Assembly: GCA_012295275.1 (NCBI GenBank)
Contig: CM022667.1
Span: forward strand, 14,959,668-15,004,667
Source of the DNA: Chrysomallon squamiferum
Lineage: Eukaryota; Mollusca; Gastropoda; Neomphalida; Peltospiridae
Length of the DNA stretch: 45,000 nt
Direction of reading: 5' to 3'
Position 1 is the first letter of the stretch. Each line of letters starts with the position of its first letter. Of this stretch, positions 9,601-18,748 are shown piece after piece. Both the position numbers and the translations under genes were made by a program. The notes beneath the pieces are model-generated. The model was given only the letters and a program-made list of their open reading frames with translations. It searched no databases and was not told where the DNA came from.

Positions 9601-11786
9601 CCTAAAAAATTCAGCTCTTCTTTCTTGTGCATCACTTGAATTAACATAAAATACACATGCCTGAGGAAATCCTAATTCTTTATATGAAGTTTTAATGACA
9701 ACCATTTTATCTATTAATTCCATTTTAACATCCTTTTGTTTGAGATATCTATTTAGAATTTCTTCCTTTTCATCATCATTCAGACAACAGTCATCACTCT
9801 GTAGATCAAGAACATGTTTTTGATTGAACAGTTCAAATTCTTTTAAAGTAATTTCACTTTCTGAAAATATTTGTTTTCTTAAAGTAATAATACATTTCAA
9901 ACCACCTAGAACAAGATTCCAGATCTTCGGAAATTTCAGTTTCCATGATTCTATAAAGTCAGAAACAAGATTAGTCTTACCAAATATATCATCAATGAGA
10001 ACAACACTTTTCTTATTTCTAGACAGAGTGATGTCATTGAATTCATAGTGATGAGTCAGCAAGTAAGATTCTCTGTTTTCTTCATTTTCTATCTGTCGCA
10101 TCATGCTCAGAGCTAGAGTTGTCTTTCCTGAACCTGGACTTCCAACTACAATCACAACACCATTCCTCTTCAAAAGTGTAATACCTTTTTCCTCTGCTCT
10201 TGTCTCAACATAGACATTTCTCTCATCTGAGTTTAACACTGACTTGGTAGACTCTGAATCATAACATTTAAAAAGTAACCCATCTGTTATTAATTGTTTT
10301 GAACATATCTTACTGTTTAAATATAAATGATATAGTTTATCATCAGAGGTCAAGGTTTTAAAAAAATGCAATAGTTTGTTGTTATAACTTTACTTTATCA
10401 GTATTTAAGGACGATAATAAGATGCCACAATTTTGGATGGTGTAAAGGTGAGAAGGTGGTTATTTTATTATTGATGGACATCTCTGAAAACTATACAAAT
10501 AATAATAATAAAATATATATATATATATATATACCTTTGATATTGGATGCTCGTCCATCAGTCTTTGCTGAAATAATATAAGAATAAAACTAGTAAGTTT
10601 ATATTATTGATGTTCAGTAAAACATAATCATTAAAGTGATCTGTACAACAACTCTATACTTTATTCACGAAAGAATAAACATAGAGTATTATTATTACTG
10701 TATTTTTGTTATTGATTTATATAATTACTCTTCCTATTATCAAAACTACTGCTGTTGTTTCTTAACGCTAATGTTATTGATTTATTGTTATTGATGGTAT
10801 GATTATTATTATTATTATTATTGTTGTTGTTGTTGTTGTTGTTTTGTTACATGTACTAGACATTACATTTCAGTATTTACAGGTGATATTATTGTCAGGC
10901 ATATAGTCTTGTTTAATTCATGTTGAGTCATATTAACAGTTTAAATAAAATAAAATGTAGATCAGCTTAACATACATACAGGATGTCTCTGCCTGCATGT
11001 ATTTGTGTCAGCAATGCATGTCTGCATATAAAAGTGTTCATGTACATGTTTTATGTATGTGTTATTATTATATACTTGTACTTTTGTATGTGCTGTTTCT
11101 ATGTGTGTATGTGCATGTTTCTTCAGGTCACGGTGTCCGACAGAAAAGTACTAATGACTACTGTCACGTGTATTCTGTTATATATTAAACATGTAGAGAA
11201 AAGAAAACTTTCAATTTTTAACTTACTAATTTCAAGAACTTGATCTCCTAACACAACATTCTTGCTATTAGACACAGTGAGGGAATTCTGAACTGTGCTG
11301 ACATTTACATTATATTGTACCAGTGTTTGAGTTCTTCCAGTATCTTTGTCAACAGAGTAAAAGAACTTATATAAATTCACAGTTTATAAATATAATTTCT
11401 AAAAACATGTATCTACACGTACAGGTATGACAGTGTACAGTATTAGTACAATCTGTCTTATCCTTATTACTGAATATAACAATAAAATTATACATTTTAA
11501 ACAAATGTGTTTAATATTGTTAAATAATTATGTAAAATAGTAATTAATTAAATAAATAATAAGAATTGTGTATTTTCTAACGAAAAACAGACAAAAATCT
11601 TTGAATTGTTAAAACAAACAAAAAAAGTGACATATTTCAAAGACTAACCAAAAAGAAAGAAGAAAAAAAAAGAGAATAAACATGAATTGAAATACTTAAT
11701 TATTAAAGATTAAATAATTTTGTCATACTCTCTGGCACATCTATGACGTTAGATGAACTTTCTGAAATCTCTGATATGTCACCCAT
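2279..11786 (-). CDS. Gene A: STAND NTPase with giant ankyrin array (spliced)
   Basis: Proposed spliced gene: exon 1 11729-11786 (from ATG), exon 2 11227-11343, microexon 10535-10567, giant exon from 10253 leftward. All internal junctions are phase 1, and the four exons up to the stop at 5206 sum to 5256 nt, exactly 1752 codons (1751 residues). The giant exon encodes a P-loop (GSPGSGKT, 10120-10143), a Walker B-like VVLIDDIFG (about 9979-10005) and a CIITLRKQ strand, which is the layout of a novel-STAND NTPase (nSTAND3-like). A helical linker follows, then ankyrin repeats from about 7925. Family knowledge: STAND ATPases are nucleotide switches that oligomerise when a repeat sensor binds a ligand. 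A cytoplasmic immune-sensor role is inference. The array continues to 2279 in three further frame pieces separated by frameshifts, so the protein either ends early near 5206 or the lesions are assembly errors. Gene B at 29.0-34.5 kb is its paralog. Confidence 0.65.
3616..4925 (-). CDS. Gene A ankyrin array, third frame piece
   Basis: About five and a half modules in one frame, starting inside a helix (HIEIVTALAEKGFDVN) and including both long-loop classes (NVDHFYKHPGVFF and YYKYHFYKHPNMCC). It ends at KHLTLIITK because about 31 nt of a long loop have been lost near 3630-3650; compare the intact sister loop at 2935-2990. Thirty-one is not a multiple of three, so the array changes frame again. 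Confidence 0.75.
4910..5255 (-). CDS. Gene A ankyrin array, second frame piece
   Basis: Continues the array from LSEQNSVFLYFLKHGTDPNL to DANLTNKDNNS in a shifted frame. The break at its upstream end is a run of four A where sister modules have five (GCAGTAAAAGAGG against GTAAAAAGAGG, forward strand, about 5250-5256). The break at its downstream end is near 4925-4932, where AAGTGTAAGACCAG replaces the usual AAGTGTAAAACAG, one base longer. The repeat consensus is intact on both sides of each break. Confidence 0.75.
5206..10253 (-). CDS. Gene A giant exon: NTPase, linker and first ankyrin modules
   Basis: Uninterrupted frame entered at the acceptor GATTCAG|AG, giving ESTKSVLNSDERNVYVETRA at the N-terminus. 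The frame is open upstream to 10371, but the equivalent place in gene B also has a clean acceptor (CATGCAG), so the upstream part is taken as intron. Order: NTPase with P-loop, Walker B-like DD and an arginine-containing strand (about 10150-9860); helical region with QRRAEFFRKP and FIHQSVFDTLF, resembling the winged-helix part of STAND proteins (about 9620-9270); degenerate ankyrin-like helices (about 8700-8050); classical ankyrins from about 7925; modules beginning DPNLT from about 7570. Eleven modules fall in this frame before it ends in a frame-shifted tail (LLLLFCLNKIVYFF) after a one-base loss near 5252. Confidence 0.92.
10254..10534 (-). other. Intron 3 of gene A
   Basis: Donor GTATAT at the left edge of the microexon and acceptor TTCAG before the giant exon; 281 bp. 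It contains an (AT)n tract at about 10512-10533. The counterpart in gene B is 299 bp with AAT/AT microsatellites at the same place. Confidence 0.5.
10535..10567 (-). CDS. Gene A 33-nt microexon
   Basis: The minus strand reads TATTATTTCAG, then 33 nt, then GTATATAT. It encodes TKTDGRASNIKE across its two split codons when joined between exon 2 and the giant exon. The other phase-0 reading would put a stop just inside the next exon. The 33 nt are identical in gene B (33181-33213), although the adjacent intronic microsatellites differ. The peptide links the exon 2 motif to the NTPase. Confidence 0.6.
10568..11226 (-). other. Intron 2 of gene A
   Basis: 659 bp between a GTAAGT donor and a TTATTTCAG acceptor. 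It holds an ATT/GTT microsatellite at about 10809-10846 and a TG-rich stretch at 11000-11120. The matching intron in gene B is 686 bp and clearly homologous, with a longer ATT tract. Short open frames here are not supported as genes. Confidence 0.5.
11227..11343 (-). CDS. Gene A exon 2, RHIM-like motif exon
   Basis: The open frame runs from TGRTQTLVQ to VSNSKNVVLGDQVLEI and ends at a strong donor (ATTA|GTAAGT). With the acceptor GACAAAG|AT at 11343 the exon is 117 nt and phase 1 at both ends, matching exon 1 and the microexon. The acceptor is weak (AAAG after a pyrimidine run); an alternative AAG at about 11366 gives the wrong phase for exon 1. The C-terminal half has the pattern N-S-x-N-V-x-[hydrophobic]-G-[D/N], reminiscent of RHIM-like amyloid cores in insect IMD-pathway proteins. 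The canonical Gln and Asn of the RHIM core are replaced, so the assignment is tentative. Confidence 0.5.
11344..11728 (-). other. Intron 1 of gene A
   Basis: 385 bp, the same length as the corresponding intron of gene B (34016-34400), with recognisably homologous sequence. I see nothing else in it. Confidence 0.45.
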
Positions 11787-11796
11787 ATTGGCTGAG
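11729..11796 (-). CDS. Gene A exon 1 (start exon)
   Basis: On the minus strand an acceptor (TTTTTTACAG) precedes CTCAGCCAATATGG. The first ATG begins at 11786 and opens MGDISEISESSSNVIDVPE. The donor AGA|GTATGA follows base 11729, giving 58 coding nt and ending in phase 1. Without splicing the frame stops within ten codons. The exon recurs in gene B (34401-34474) with the same acceptor, ATG and donor. The peptide is acidic and serine-rich, and I recognise no domain in it. The frame is also open upstream to the acceptor, so a further coding exon is not excluded. Confidence 0.5.
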
Positions 11797-14054
11797 CTGT
11801 AAAAAATAATATAATGATTTCTAAAATAGAAAAAAGAAAATAACATAAGATGAAGCAAAATTCAGAACCATAAAGATAAAAAGAAGAATCCACTGCCAAT
11901 ACTTCATGGTCTACTCTTTCGTATTAACAACAAGTGATGTTTCATTTACTCCTACCCACAGACAGTTCATACAATTTGATACATCAAGTGTCCTTATTTT
12001 ATAAACAGTGATGTCAGATTGTTACACAAAAATACTCATGAAGACATCATTAACACAACACTATTACTGTGAAAACTTAATTCTGATCTAATTAATTACT
12101 TTTATATCACATCAGAATCAGTTCATTCTTAACATTTTATAATAATTAACTGCGATAATTACCGAAAAGCATTTATAGGATTTTTTCTCAATTGCAATAT
12201 TAAATTATGTCAGTAAAATAGTTATCACAATAGCCATACATAGATATAGTTTAATTCTATTTTAAATGTAATCATTACTAGAATATATATACTAAGTTAT
12301 ATCTTAGTCTTATAATAAATATAATAATTATCACAATAATTTAATAAGTTATATATTAATTTTGAAATAAATATAAAAATTATCAGAATGATCGAATAAA
12401 ACAAATCATGTTATTAGTTTTTTCATTTGCATTAAAATATAAAAACAAAATAAATATATCTGAATAGTTTTAATTATACTCTTATTATAGTAAATGATAT
12501 GATATAAAAGATAGAAATGGAAATGTCACAAATATATACCTAGAGCAAAGTTAAACACGTAGACAATATGTGATAAGTATTTACAACTTTGTGATGATCA
12601 ACAACAGATAATGTTTCATGTTTCTGAACGACAGTTACAACTGATTTTCAATTTGACAGGCCAGTACTTCATGTATCCATGTTTTTTTCTCAAACTGCAA
12701 CATGCACACATACCAGATACGGATTTTTGACTCTACCACTGCTCAGTCATTCAGCATCAAGTTGGCAGAATGGTGGATATGAAAAACACAAGAATTGCAG
12801 AAAATAAGAATGCATTCAACAGATATCCCTGAAACCTATAGGACATCAGCTTTACTCCAAAAAAATGCTTCAACAATTCTGCCTTGGCCAGTCATGCCTC
12901 CAGTTTTAAATCCGCTGCAGCATATTCAAGGATAGTTTGGCATTTTAGATACACGGTGGAAGCTGAATGATATTAGTCCACCATCTGACAAATGCAACAT
13001 TTAACTGGAGAGATGAGTTGGATGCTGGAGGCAGCTGAATGTTTTACTTGTCACTTTAACTACAAGTGTAATCTAGAGACTCAAAGTAACTTTGTCTCTC
13101 TGAAACAGCTTTCTTAAACTATTTCATGAACTCTGCAGCTCCATACTTTGGAATGATGTTTTCACTCTTAAAAAATACTTTCTAATTATGTGACACTATT
13201 GTTATTAAAAAACATTATATATTCAATGCTGGATAGACATTCTCCTGTATTCTCAGATTTGTTTGTTATTTTAAAAACATTTCATATATTCAATGCTGGA
13301 TAAAAATTTACATTTTTGGAACATTTTTTTATATCAGAGAGACAAATATATGAATATTATAATGATTATTCTTCTCCATTGTGTCTTCTTGTATAAACAT
13401 TTTGAGAATTTTAAGCCTTCAGCTTTCAATTTCTGCTATATTTTCCATTCCAAATCTTGATCACTTCATGATTTTTTGTCATCATGGCAAAAACACCAGT
13501 GGGAGTGACATGTATAGATAGTACAGTATTGAATCATTATCATATTATGTACAAACCCACCAAGAGGGAGTGACATCTATAGATTATTTGAATATTCATT
13601 TTAAAAGACTTTCTTTATTTTTTAAAGATGGCTATTTAAAGCTATTTCATGCAGTTAAACATTATTTTACAGTAATTACAAAAACTTATGATTGTGTTTG
13701 AACATATATTCCTTCACTTAGAAGTAAATGTATTTTCAAAATAATACTAATAATCATAATTCTGTTTTTAAAGAGTTTGATAACTCATCGTAAATATTCT
13801 ACAGTAAATATAATTATTTATGACAGATTGAAGATGTATACACAAACAAACAGCTCCACCCGAACAAGCTTTTCCTTTACTAGACTATGAGAAGACAAAG
13901 TGAGTAAGAAGAAAAACTGTATTAATGCTTCAAAATGTTTTGGTGAAAGTTGGTGTCACCTAACTGAGGTTACTTGTTTTGATACTACTTGCTGAAAATT
14001 GATTAAATAGTTGAAGAAATTGAAGTTAGAAATATTCAGTTACTGAAAACATAC
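11797..14054 (-). other. Upstream intron or 5' flank of gene A
   Basis: Homologous to gene B 34475-35540 except for a block at about 12830-14013 that gene B lacks. The shared part holds no convincing coding frame. The extra block contains moderate-complexity DNA, including two similar phrases around GGGAGTGACAT at 13500-13510 and 13565-13575, and I recognise no transposon in it. Confidence 0.4.
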
Positions 14055-14190
14055 CAACATATTTTCTTTTTTAAATGAATGGCAGTGATTTTGCTATCTT
14101 CGAAAAATAACAAAACAAAACAAAGATCATCAAAGTTTTCAGTTAGAAACTCTTCAGTAAGTCCTGTTACTTCAAGTGTGAAATGTAAAT
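14055..14190 (-). other. Candidate additional exon upstream of gene A
   Basis: The minus-strand frame reads TGLTEEFLTENFDDL and EDSKITAIHLKKKIC up to a donor-like TGTTG|GTATGT at 14055. Splicing this donor to the exon 1 acceptor would keep frame (TG + C). The same frame is open in gene B (about 35536-35665) with several substitutions. No start codon or clear upstream acceptor is visible, and the frame runs back into an (AAAT)n microsatellite. It could be a coding exon, a noncoding exon, or intronic sequence that happens to be open. Confidence 0.22.
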
Positions 14191-14200
14191 AAATAAATAA

Positions 14201-14260
<60 letters not shown>

Positions 14261-14262
14261 AA
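14188..14262. repeat. (AAAT)n microsatellite
   Basis: About eighteen tandem AAAT units. The gene B counterpart at 35666-35690 has only about five units. Any long YLFI-type frame across it is an artefact of the repeat. Confidence 0.9.
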
Positions 14263-14590
14263 CAAAGAAAACATTAGGTAACTCAGGCAAAAAAACATTG
14301 TTTTATTAAATATTAACTGTTTCTGTCTCAGAGACAACTACGAAGTTTGCTTATTGAAGTCAGTGTAAGATATTTTATATAAAGGTTGAAAACTGCTAAA
14401 GAAGTAATTATGATTAACAAACTACTAGAATTATAAGTTATTTTTTCAATAAAACCTGGATCCAGTTTGATACTGGCTTTGACAACTGTTTCAGTCTTGT
14501 ACAATCAAATTCAATACACTTGAATTTGAAACGTGAATGTCTGTTTATGTTTAAATGTAAGTAGTTAAAAGAAAATTAACGTTTACTTAC

Positions 14591-14667
14591 TTAGAATTCA
14601 GTTTAACCCATCTTTAGCTTTGAACATTAACCCAGCTGTCTGTCACTGACCGTACAACTCTTCAGTC
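14591..14667 (-). other. Putative noncoding 5' exon, copy 1 (gene A)
   Basis: A 77-bp segment preceded on the minus strand by TCTATTTACAG and followed by the donor GTAAGTAA. All frames contain stops, and only short upstream ORFs are present (ATGTTC to TGA), so it would be 5' UTR. Conserved copies occur at 36105-36181, 38908-38992 and 44281-44357. The recurrence with paired splice signals is the evidence; transcription is not shown. Confidence 0.4.
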
Positions 14668-15180
14668 CTGTAAATAGAACAATACAAAACATAAATGTTT
14701 TCAAATTTTATTTATTAATAATGTAATGTTTTGATTTAGAAAATAAAATTATATATATATAATACAATAAAAACATTTTATTTTCCAAAAAAACAACAAA
14801 ACAATTAAAATAAAAAAAATTAAAAGTCCTCACTTTCAAAAACTGAAACAGTTATAATTAGATAAGACTTGCTGAAATCTTGGAAGTCTTTTCGTATACA
14901 AATTGTTGTTACGTTTAATTTTTTAACTGCCTTTTTTTGATTTATGGCGAAAAAAAAAAAAAAAAAAAAACCTATCATCAAATTTATGTGATATTTTGGA
15001 TTGCACGTGAAAAAAAATAATTGGTTACTGTTTTAGCATATGAGCTTTTTCTTGTCAGTCATGTTGAATGCTGAATGCCTCAGTGCAGTTTGGCATTTGT
15101 ATCTTCGGACGATACATCATATATCTTAAAGCAGTAACTAGTTGTTTCCCGTGTGTGTGTGTGTGTGTGTTTGGGATATT
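14668..15180. other. Intergenic or intronic sequence, no gene seen
   Basis: Holds AT-rich spacer, a poly-A tract at about 14948-14970 and a GT microsatellite at 15151-15170. The stretch at 14740-14920 matches 36240-36420 and 39060-39250, so it is part of the duplicated 5' module. No coding frame is supported. Confidence 0.5.
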
Positions 15181-15700
15181 ATATACAAGTATCTATATAT
15201 AGTGACAATTATAACATCATGGTGACTATGTGACTGATTAAATATAGTCGTGGTACAACTGAAATGACTGGTGTAATTATCTTATTTGTATCACAAATGC
15301 ACAGAACTTGCATTACTTTATCATCTTTACTGGCGACATATAACTAAACCCAATTCATGTACTTATAGAAAGCAGAGAGAGATAACTAGGACTTACAGTA
15401 AAAGAAATTGTAAGGGAAATAATTCAAAAAGAATAATTAAAATAGGTGAATTTTCGTTAACAACTTCTTTACTTCCTGCAATAACAGTTAAGCTCCACTA
15501 AAGTTCTGTAAACAGTATTGCTGACTGCTATATAATAAAGCATAACATTAGTTTTTTATAACTCATCAGATAAACATCAGCTGAAGGAAACCAAATACTA
15601 TTTGAAAAATAAATGTATGTGCAGCTTGCATTCTATGTCTGATAAATTTAACAGAGAAATAAAACATTGTGAAGTAATATCTCACACTTAATCAACAGAA
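15180..15700. repeat. Block alpha, copy 1
   Basis: A conserved block of about 0.5 kb marked by TATAGTCGTGGTACAACTGA, ATGCACAGAACTTGCATTAC and GAAGGAAACCAAATACTATT. Other copies are at 20990-21460, 36770-37290 and 44560-45000, with a tail-only copy at 39960-40060. It sits between the putative noncoding exon and block beta each time, so it looks like intronic DNA duplicated with the 5' module and not like an independently dispersed repeat. Confidence 0.7.
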
Positions 15701-15708
15701 AAAAATAA

Positions 15709-15771
<63 letters not shown>

Positions 15772-15857
15772 TTTTTAGTAACGAGTTTAATTATCTAGCC
15801 AACGAATGAAATAAGAATTTTTGATCACTCAGTAAGTAATAACTAAAATAATAATAA

Positions 15858-15927
<70 letters not shown>

Positions 15928-16196
15928 TCACAAAACCAGCAGACGTCGAAGAATTTGGGTCATATAAAACGACTTAACCTGTTACACAAAAGTGACTCCC
16001 CGATAGAAAAGGAATCAAAAGAGGAAGATGATGAAGATAACGACAATGAGGAGTGAGACGCACTGAATGAAATTACAGTTAAAACAATACTTCACCCGTC
16101 ACGTAAACGTTACTCCCAGATAGATATATTATTTTATTTATGTATTATTTTAAATTGTTTTGGTTCTTTATTTCGTTATTAATTAATACAAATCTC

Positions 16197-16256
<60 letters not shown>

Positions 16257-16260
16257 TTAT
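15701..16260. repeat. Microsatellite cluster (TATC, TA, AAT)
   Basis: (TATC)n at about 15713-15741, (TA)n to about 15763, poly-T to 15776, AAT arrays at about 15850-15926 and 16200-16256. The unique DNA between them shows no gene. The strings of N, I or Y residues that these arrays encode are artefacts. Confidence 0.9.
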
Positions 16261-16279
16261 ATATTCTCAACATTTGCTT

Positions 16280-16590
16280 TTATCCGTTTATTGTTGTATA
16301 TATTTATTTTAAATTTGACACGTGTCCCATGTGAAAACTTGACAACATAAAAAAAGTATTATTACTTAACATTGAACACGACTTGCTCCAAATAAAAAGT
16401 CAAATTAATGACTTAAAAATGTATCCGTTATTATTATTATTATTATTCACATCTTCGGAATATCACACCAATAATACGATATAATTTTTGAAATATCTAA
16501 ATGTGACAATGATATAAACAGATAAGAAACTATTTAATAATAATAATAATAATAATAATAAGAAGAAGAAGAAGAAGAAGAAGAAGAAAA

Positions 16591-16633
<43 letters not shown>

Positions 16634-17215
16634 TAAATAAATATATGAAAAGAAAAATAATCAACTGAACAATCACATTCACTGCTAAACAAAAATGTTC
16701 TACATTAAAGCATTTATTTTTAATAATGGTAAAATGTTATTTTCTATAGTAATAAGTAATAAACACTTGTATAGAAATAAAGTCTGTTCTTTCCTAACTC
16801 GTGTCTACGTGACTAACCTACAAAGCAGTGACCTTGACCAGAGAGTTTGTTTCTTTTAGAACCGAACGACAGAGAAAACTGAGTATTAATAATAAACTAT
16901 TCATTCGCATTTTCCAAATCAACTGATCCCAGTAATGCAGTTTAATAAATAATTTCATTGAATGAAGACAAGAAATTTAACAATAAAATAATTTTAATCT
17001 TTCATGATTCCCGTGTCAAAAGTAATATTAATGACAAGATATTCCACATTAAATAGTTAACAAAAATAAAAATAATTTCAAAAACAATACACACCAACAA
17101 AAAAAGGACTAAAAAAAAAAAAAGAAGGAAAAAAGATATCAACTAATAAACACAAGTGTAATAAGGCATAGCCTCCAACATAAACCAGATTAATGTGTGT
17201 GTGTGTGTAAGTGTG
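16280..17215. repeat. Block beta, copy 1
   Basis: Begins with a TTTATC-TTATTGTTG phrase and carries CATCTTCGGAATATCA, TTTGAAATATCTAAATGTGA, CACATTCACTGCTAA, TAAAGTCTGTTCTTTCCTAA and TTCATGATTCCCGTGTCAAA, ending near a short GT run. It includes AAT/AAG tandem tracts at 16537-16632. A second copy follows directly, making a tandem pair of about 0.9 kb. Other copies lie at 21640, 37650, 40480, 41610 and 43110. Confidence 0.75.
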
Positions 17216-17261
17216 CTATCAGCTATCTAGAAGCAGTAACCAGTTATTTCCCTCTGTGCTT

Positions 17262-17412
17262 TTATCGGTGTATTGTTGTTGCATAATGTAGTTTAAATTT
17301 GAGAAGACAAGCATGTCCCATAAAAAGTATTATTACTTGAAATTAAATTAGACTTGCTACAAATAAAAAGTCAAATTCATGAATGAAAAATGAATACGTT
17401 ATGATGATGATG

Positions 17413-17447
<35 letters not shown>

Positions 17448-18080
17448 CTTCGGATAAACAATATCATTTTTGAAATATCTAAATATGACAATGATATACA
17501 TACAAAAAACTCTTTTAAAATAAATAAATAAATAAATAAACTGAACAATCACATTCAGCGCTCAACACAAACACTTTCCATTAAAACTTATTTTTAATAA
17601 TGGCCAAATTTTATTTGCTATATATAAAAAGAAAGTTTGCAAAAGAAATAAAGTCTAATCTTTCCGAGCTCGCGTCTACGTGACAAATATACAAAGCAGT
17701 GACCTCGATCACTGAGCTTGTTTTTTTTTTTAATCGAATGACAGAGCAACCTGCATATTAATAATAAACTTTTCATGACCAAACATTTACCAAATAACTG
17801 ATATCGTACTATTTATCTTTGATTTAATGTCTTAATTCTTCGCAATAATGTAATTTAATAAATAATTTCATTTAATGAAATCGAGAACTTTTACAATAAA
17901 ATAATTTTAATCTTTCATGATCCCCGTGTCAAAAGTAATATTAATGACAAGACATTCCACATTAAACAGTTACTAAAATAATAATTTCAAAAACAAAACA
18001 ACAATGAAGAAGGAAAAATACAAAACAAGAACAAAATCACCTAATAAACACAATTGTAATAAGGAATAGCCTTTAACAGA
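17262..18080. repeat. Block beta, copy 2
   Basis: Same phrase order as the preceding block: TCTTCGGATAAACA (with a small deletion), TTTGAAATATCTAAATATGA, CACATTCAGCGCTCAA, TAATGGCCAAATTTTA and CATGATCCCCGTGTCAAA. Its ATT tract at 17402-17446 starts with GATGATGATG, unlike the neighbouring copy. No coding frame is supported. Confidence 0.75.
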
Positions 18081-18090
18081 AACCAGATTA

Positions 18091-18134
<44 letters not shown>

Positions 18135-18445
18135 CGATTCTCTGCAGTAGAAAAAAAGTGTTTCCCAAATAGATATATTATTTTATTTTATTATATTAAT
18201 TTTTCAAATAAATTAAAACAATTTAATTCATTTTTATACTGTGAAATAAATAAATAATCAACAATGACTATAAAAAAAATATATAGTATAAGTTTCCCTT
18301 ACCTGCAGAAGAAACGTAAGTAAATAAACACTCAACAGTCACTGTAAAAAAACAATCAGTATACTTTTCCATATCTGCAGTAGAAGCACAAGTAAACCTT
18401 GAAACTTGTCGACTAATGAAGTAACGCAAACAGAGGATTTTATTA
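18080..18445 (-). promoter_or_regulatory. Block gamma, putative noncoding first-exon region (gene A)
   Basis: Contains (GT)n at 18092-18133. On the minus strand it then carries an exon-like segment ending TTCTGCAG|GTAAGGGAAA at about 18300, and a related phrase without a donor at about 18370 (TTGTGCTTCTACTGCAG). The same arrangement, with the donor kept or mutated, recurs at 38640-38780, 41500-41560, 42330-42400 and 43870-43940. This suggests the 5'-most noncoding exon of the ankyrin gene family. That it is a first exon is inferred from its position below the NRF1-like element. Confidence 0.35.
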
Positions 18446-18504
18446 CCTCAAAAAATATGTATAAAAGTTTTTTTTAAATAAAATATTTGTAAGCATGTAT
18501 TTTG

Positions 18505-18545
18505 CATTCCACTGCGCATGTGCCCGTTGCTGGGTAATTCGAGGA
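18505..18545 (-). promoter_or_regulatory. NRF1-like CpG element, copy 1
   Basis: The forward strand reads CACTGCGCATGTGCCCGTTG at about 18509-18529, followed by CTGGGTAAT. TGCGCATGTGCC differs at one core position from the palindromic NRF1 site TGCGCATGCGC. Copies occur at 38797-38808 and 43963-43974, each just upstream (in gene direction) of the putative first exon. In this AT-rich region such a conserved CpG-bearing motif stands out. Promoter function is inferred. Confidence 0.35.
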
Positions 18546-18706
18546 CGCAAATAGCCATACTTGGAAACTGGGTGGTGGGGGTGACTGTACAGGCAATCAT
18601 ACTGAACTGGGAGGCTATTAATTGTTCCAGTGACAGAAGTGCGGAAAATTCGTTATCTTTCCATCTCTGCATACCTGAGACGTTTGTCGCTTCACATAGA
18701 AATAAA

Positions 18707-18748
<42 letters not shown>

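Noticed and set aside
10254-10371. Start codon at 10371 as the beginning of the gene A protein (MHFFKTLTSDD)
   Set aside because: In gene B this region is degenerate (stops and indels around 32930-33000), and both genes have an AG acceptor at 10254/32882 that joins in phase to upstream exons. An unspliced start cannot be fully excluded.
10983-11243. Small plus-strand frame with FMYMFYVCV-type sequence, also present at 33707-33916
   Set aside because: It lies in the TG-rich intron 2 of both gene copies and overlaps exon 2; its recurrence is explained by the segmental duplication.
16140-16334. Frames with long N, I, L or Y runs over AAT/ATT arrays (also near 18518, 21485, 36488, 42023, 43016)
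   Set aside because: Homopolymer residues come only from triplet microsatellites; there is no conserved flanking protein sequence.
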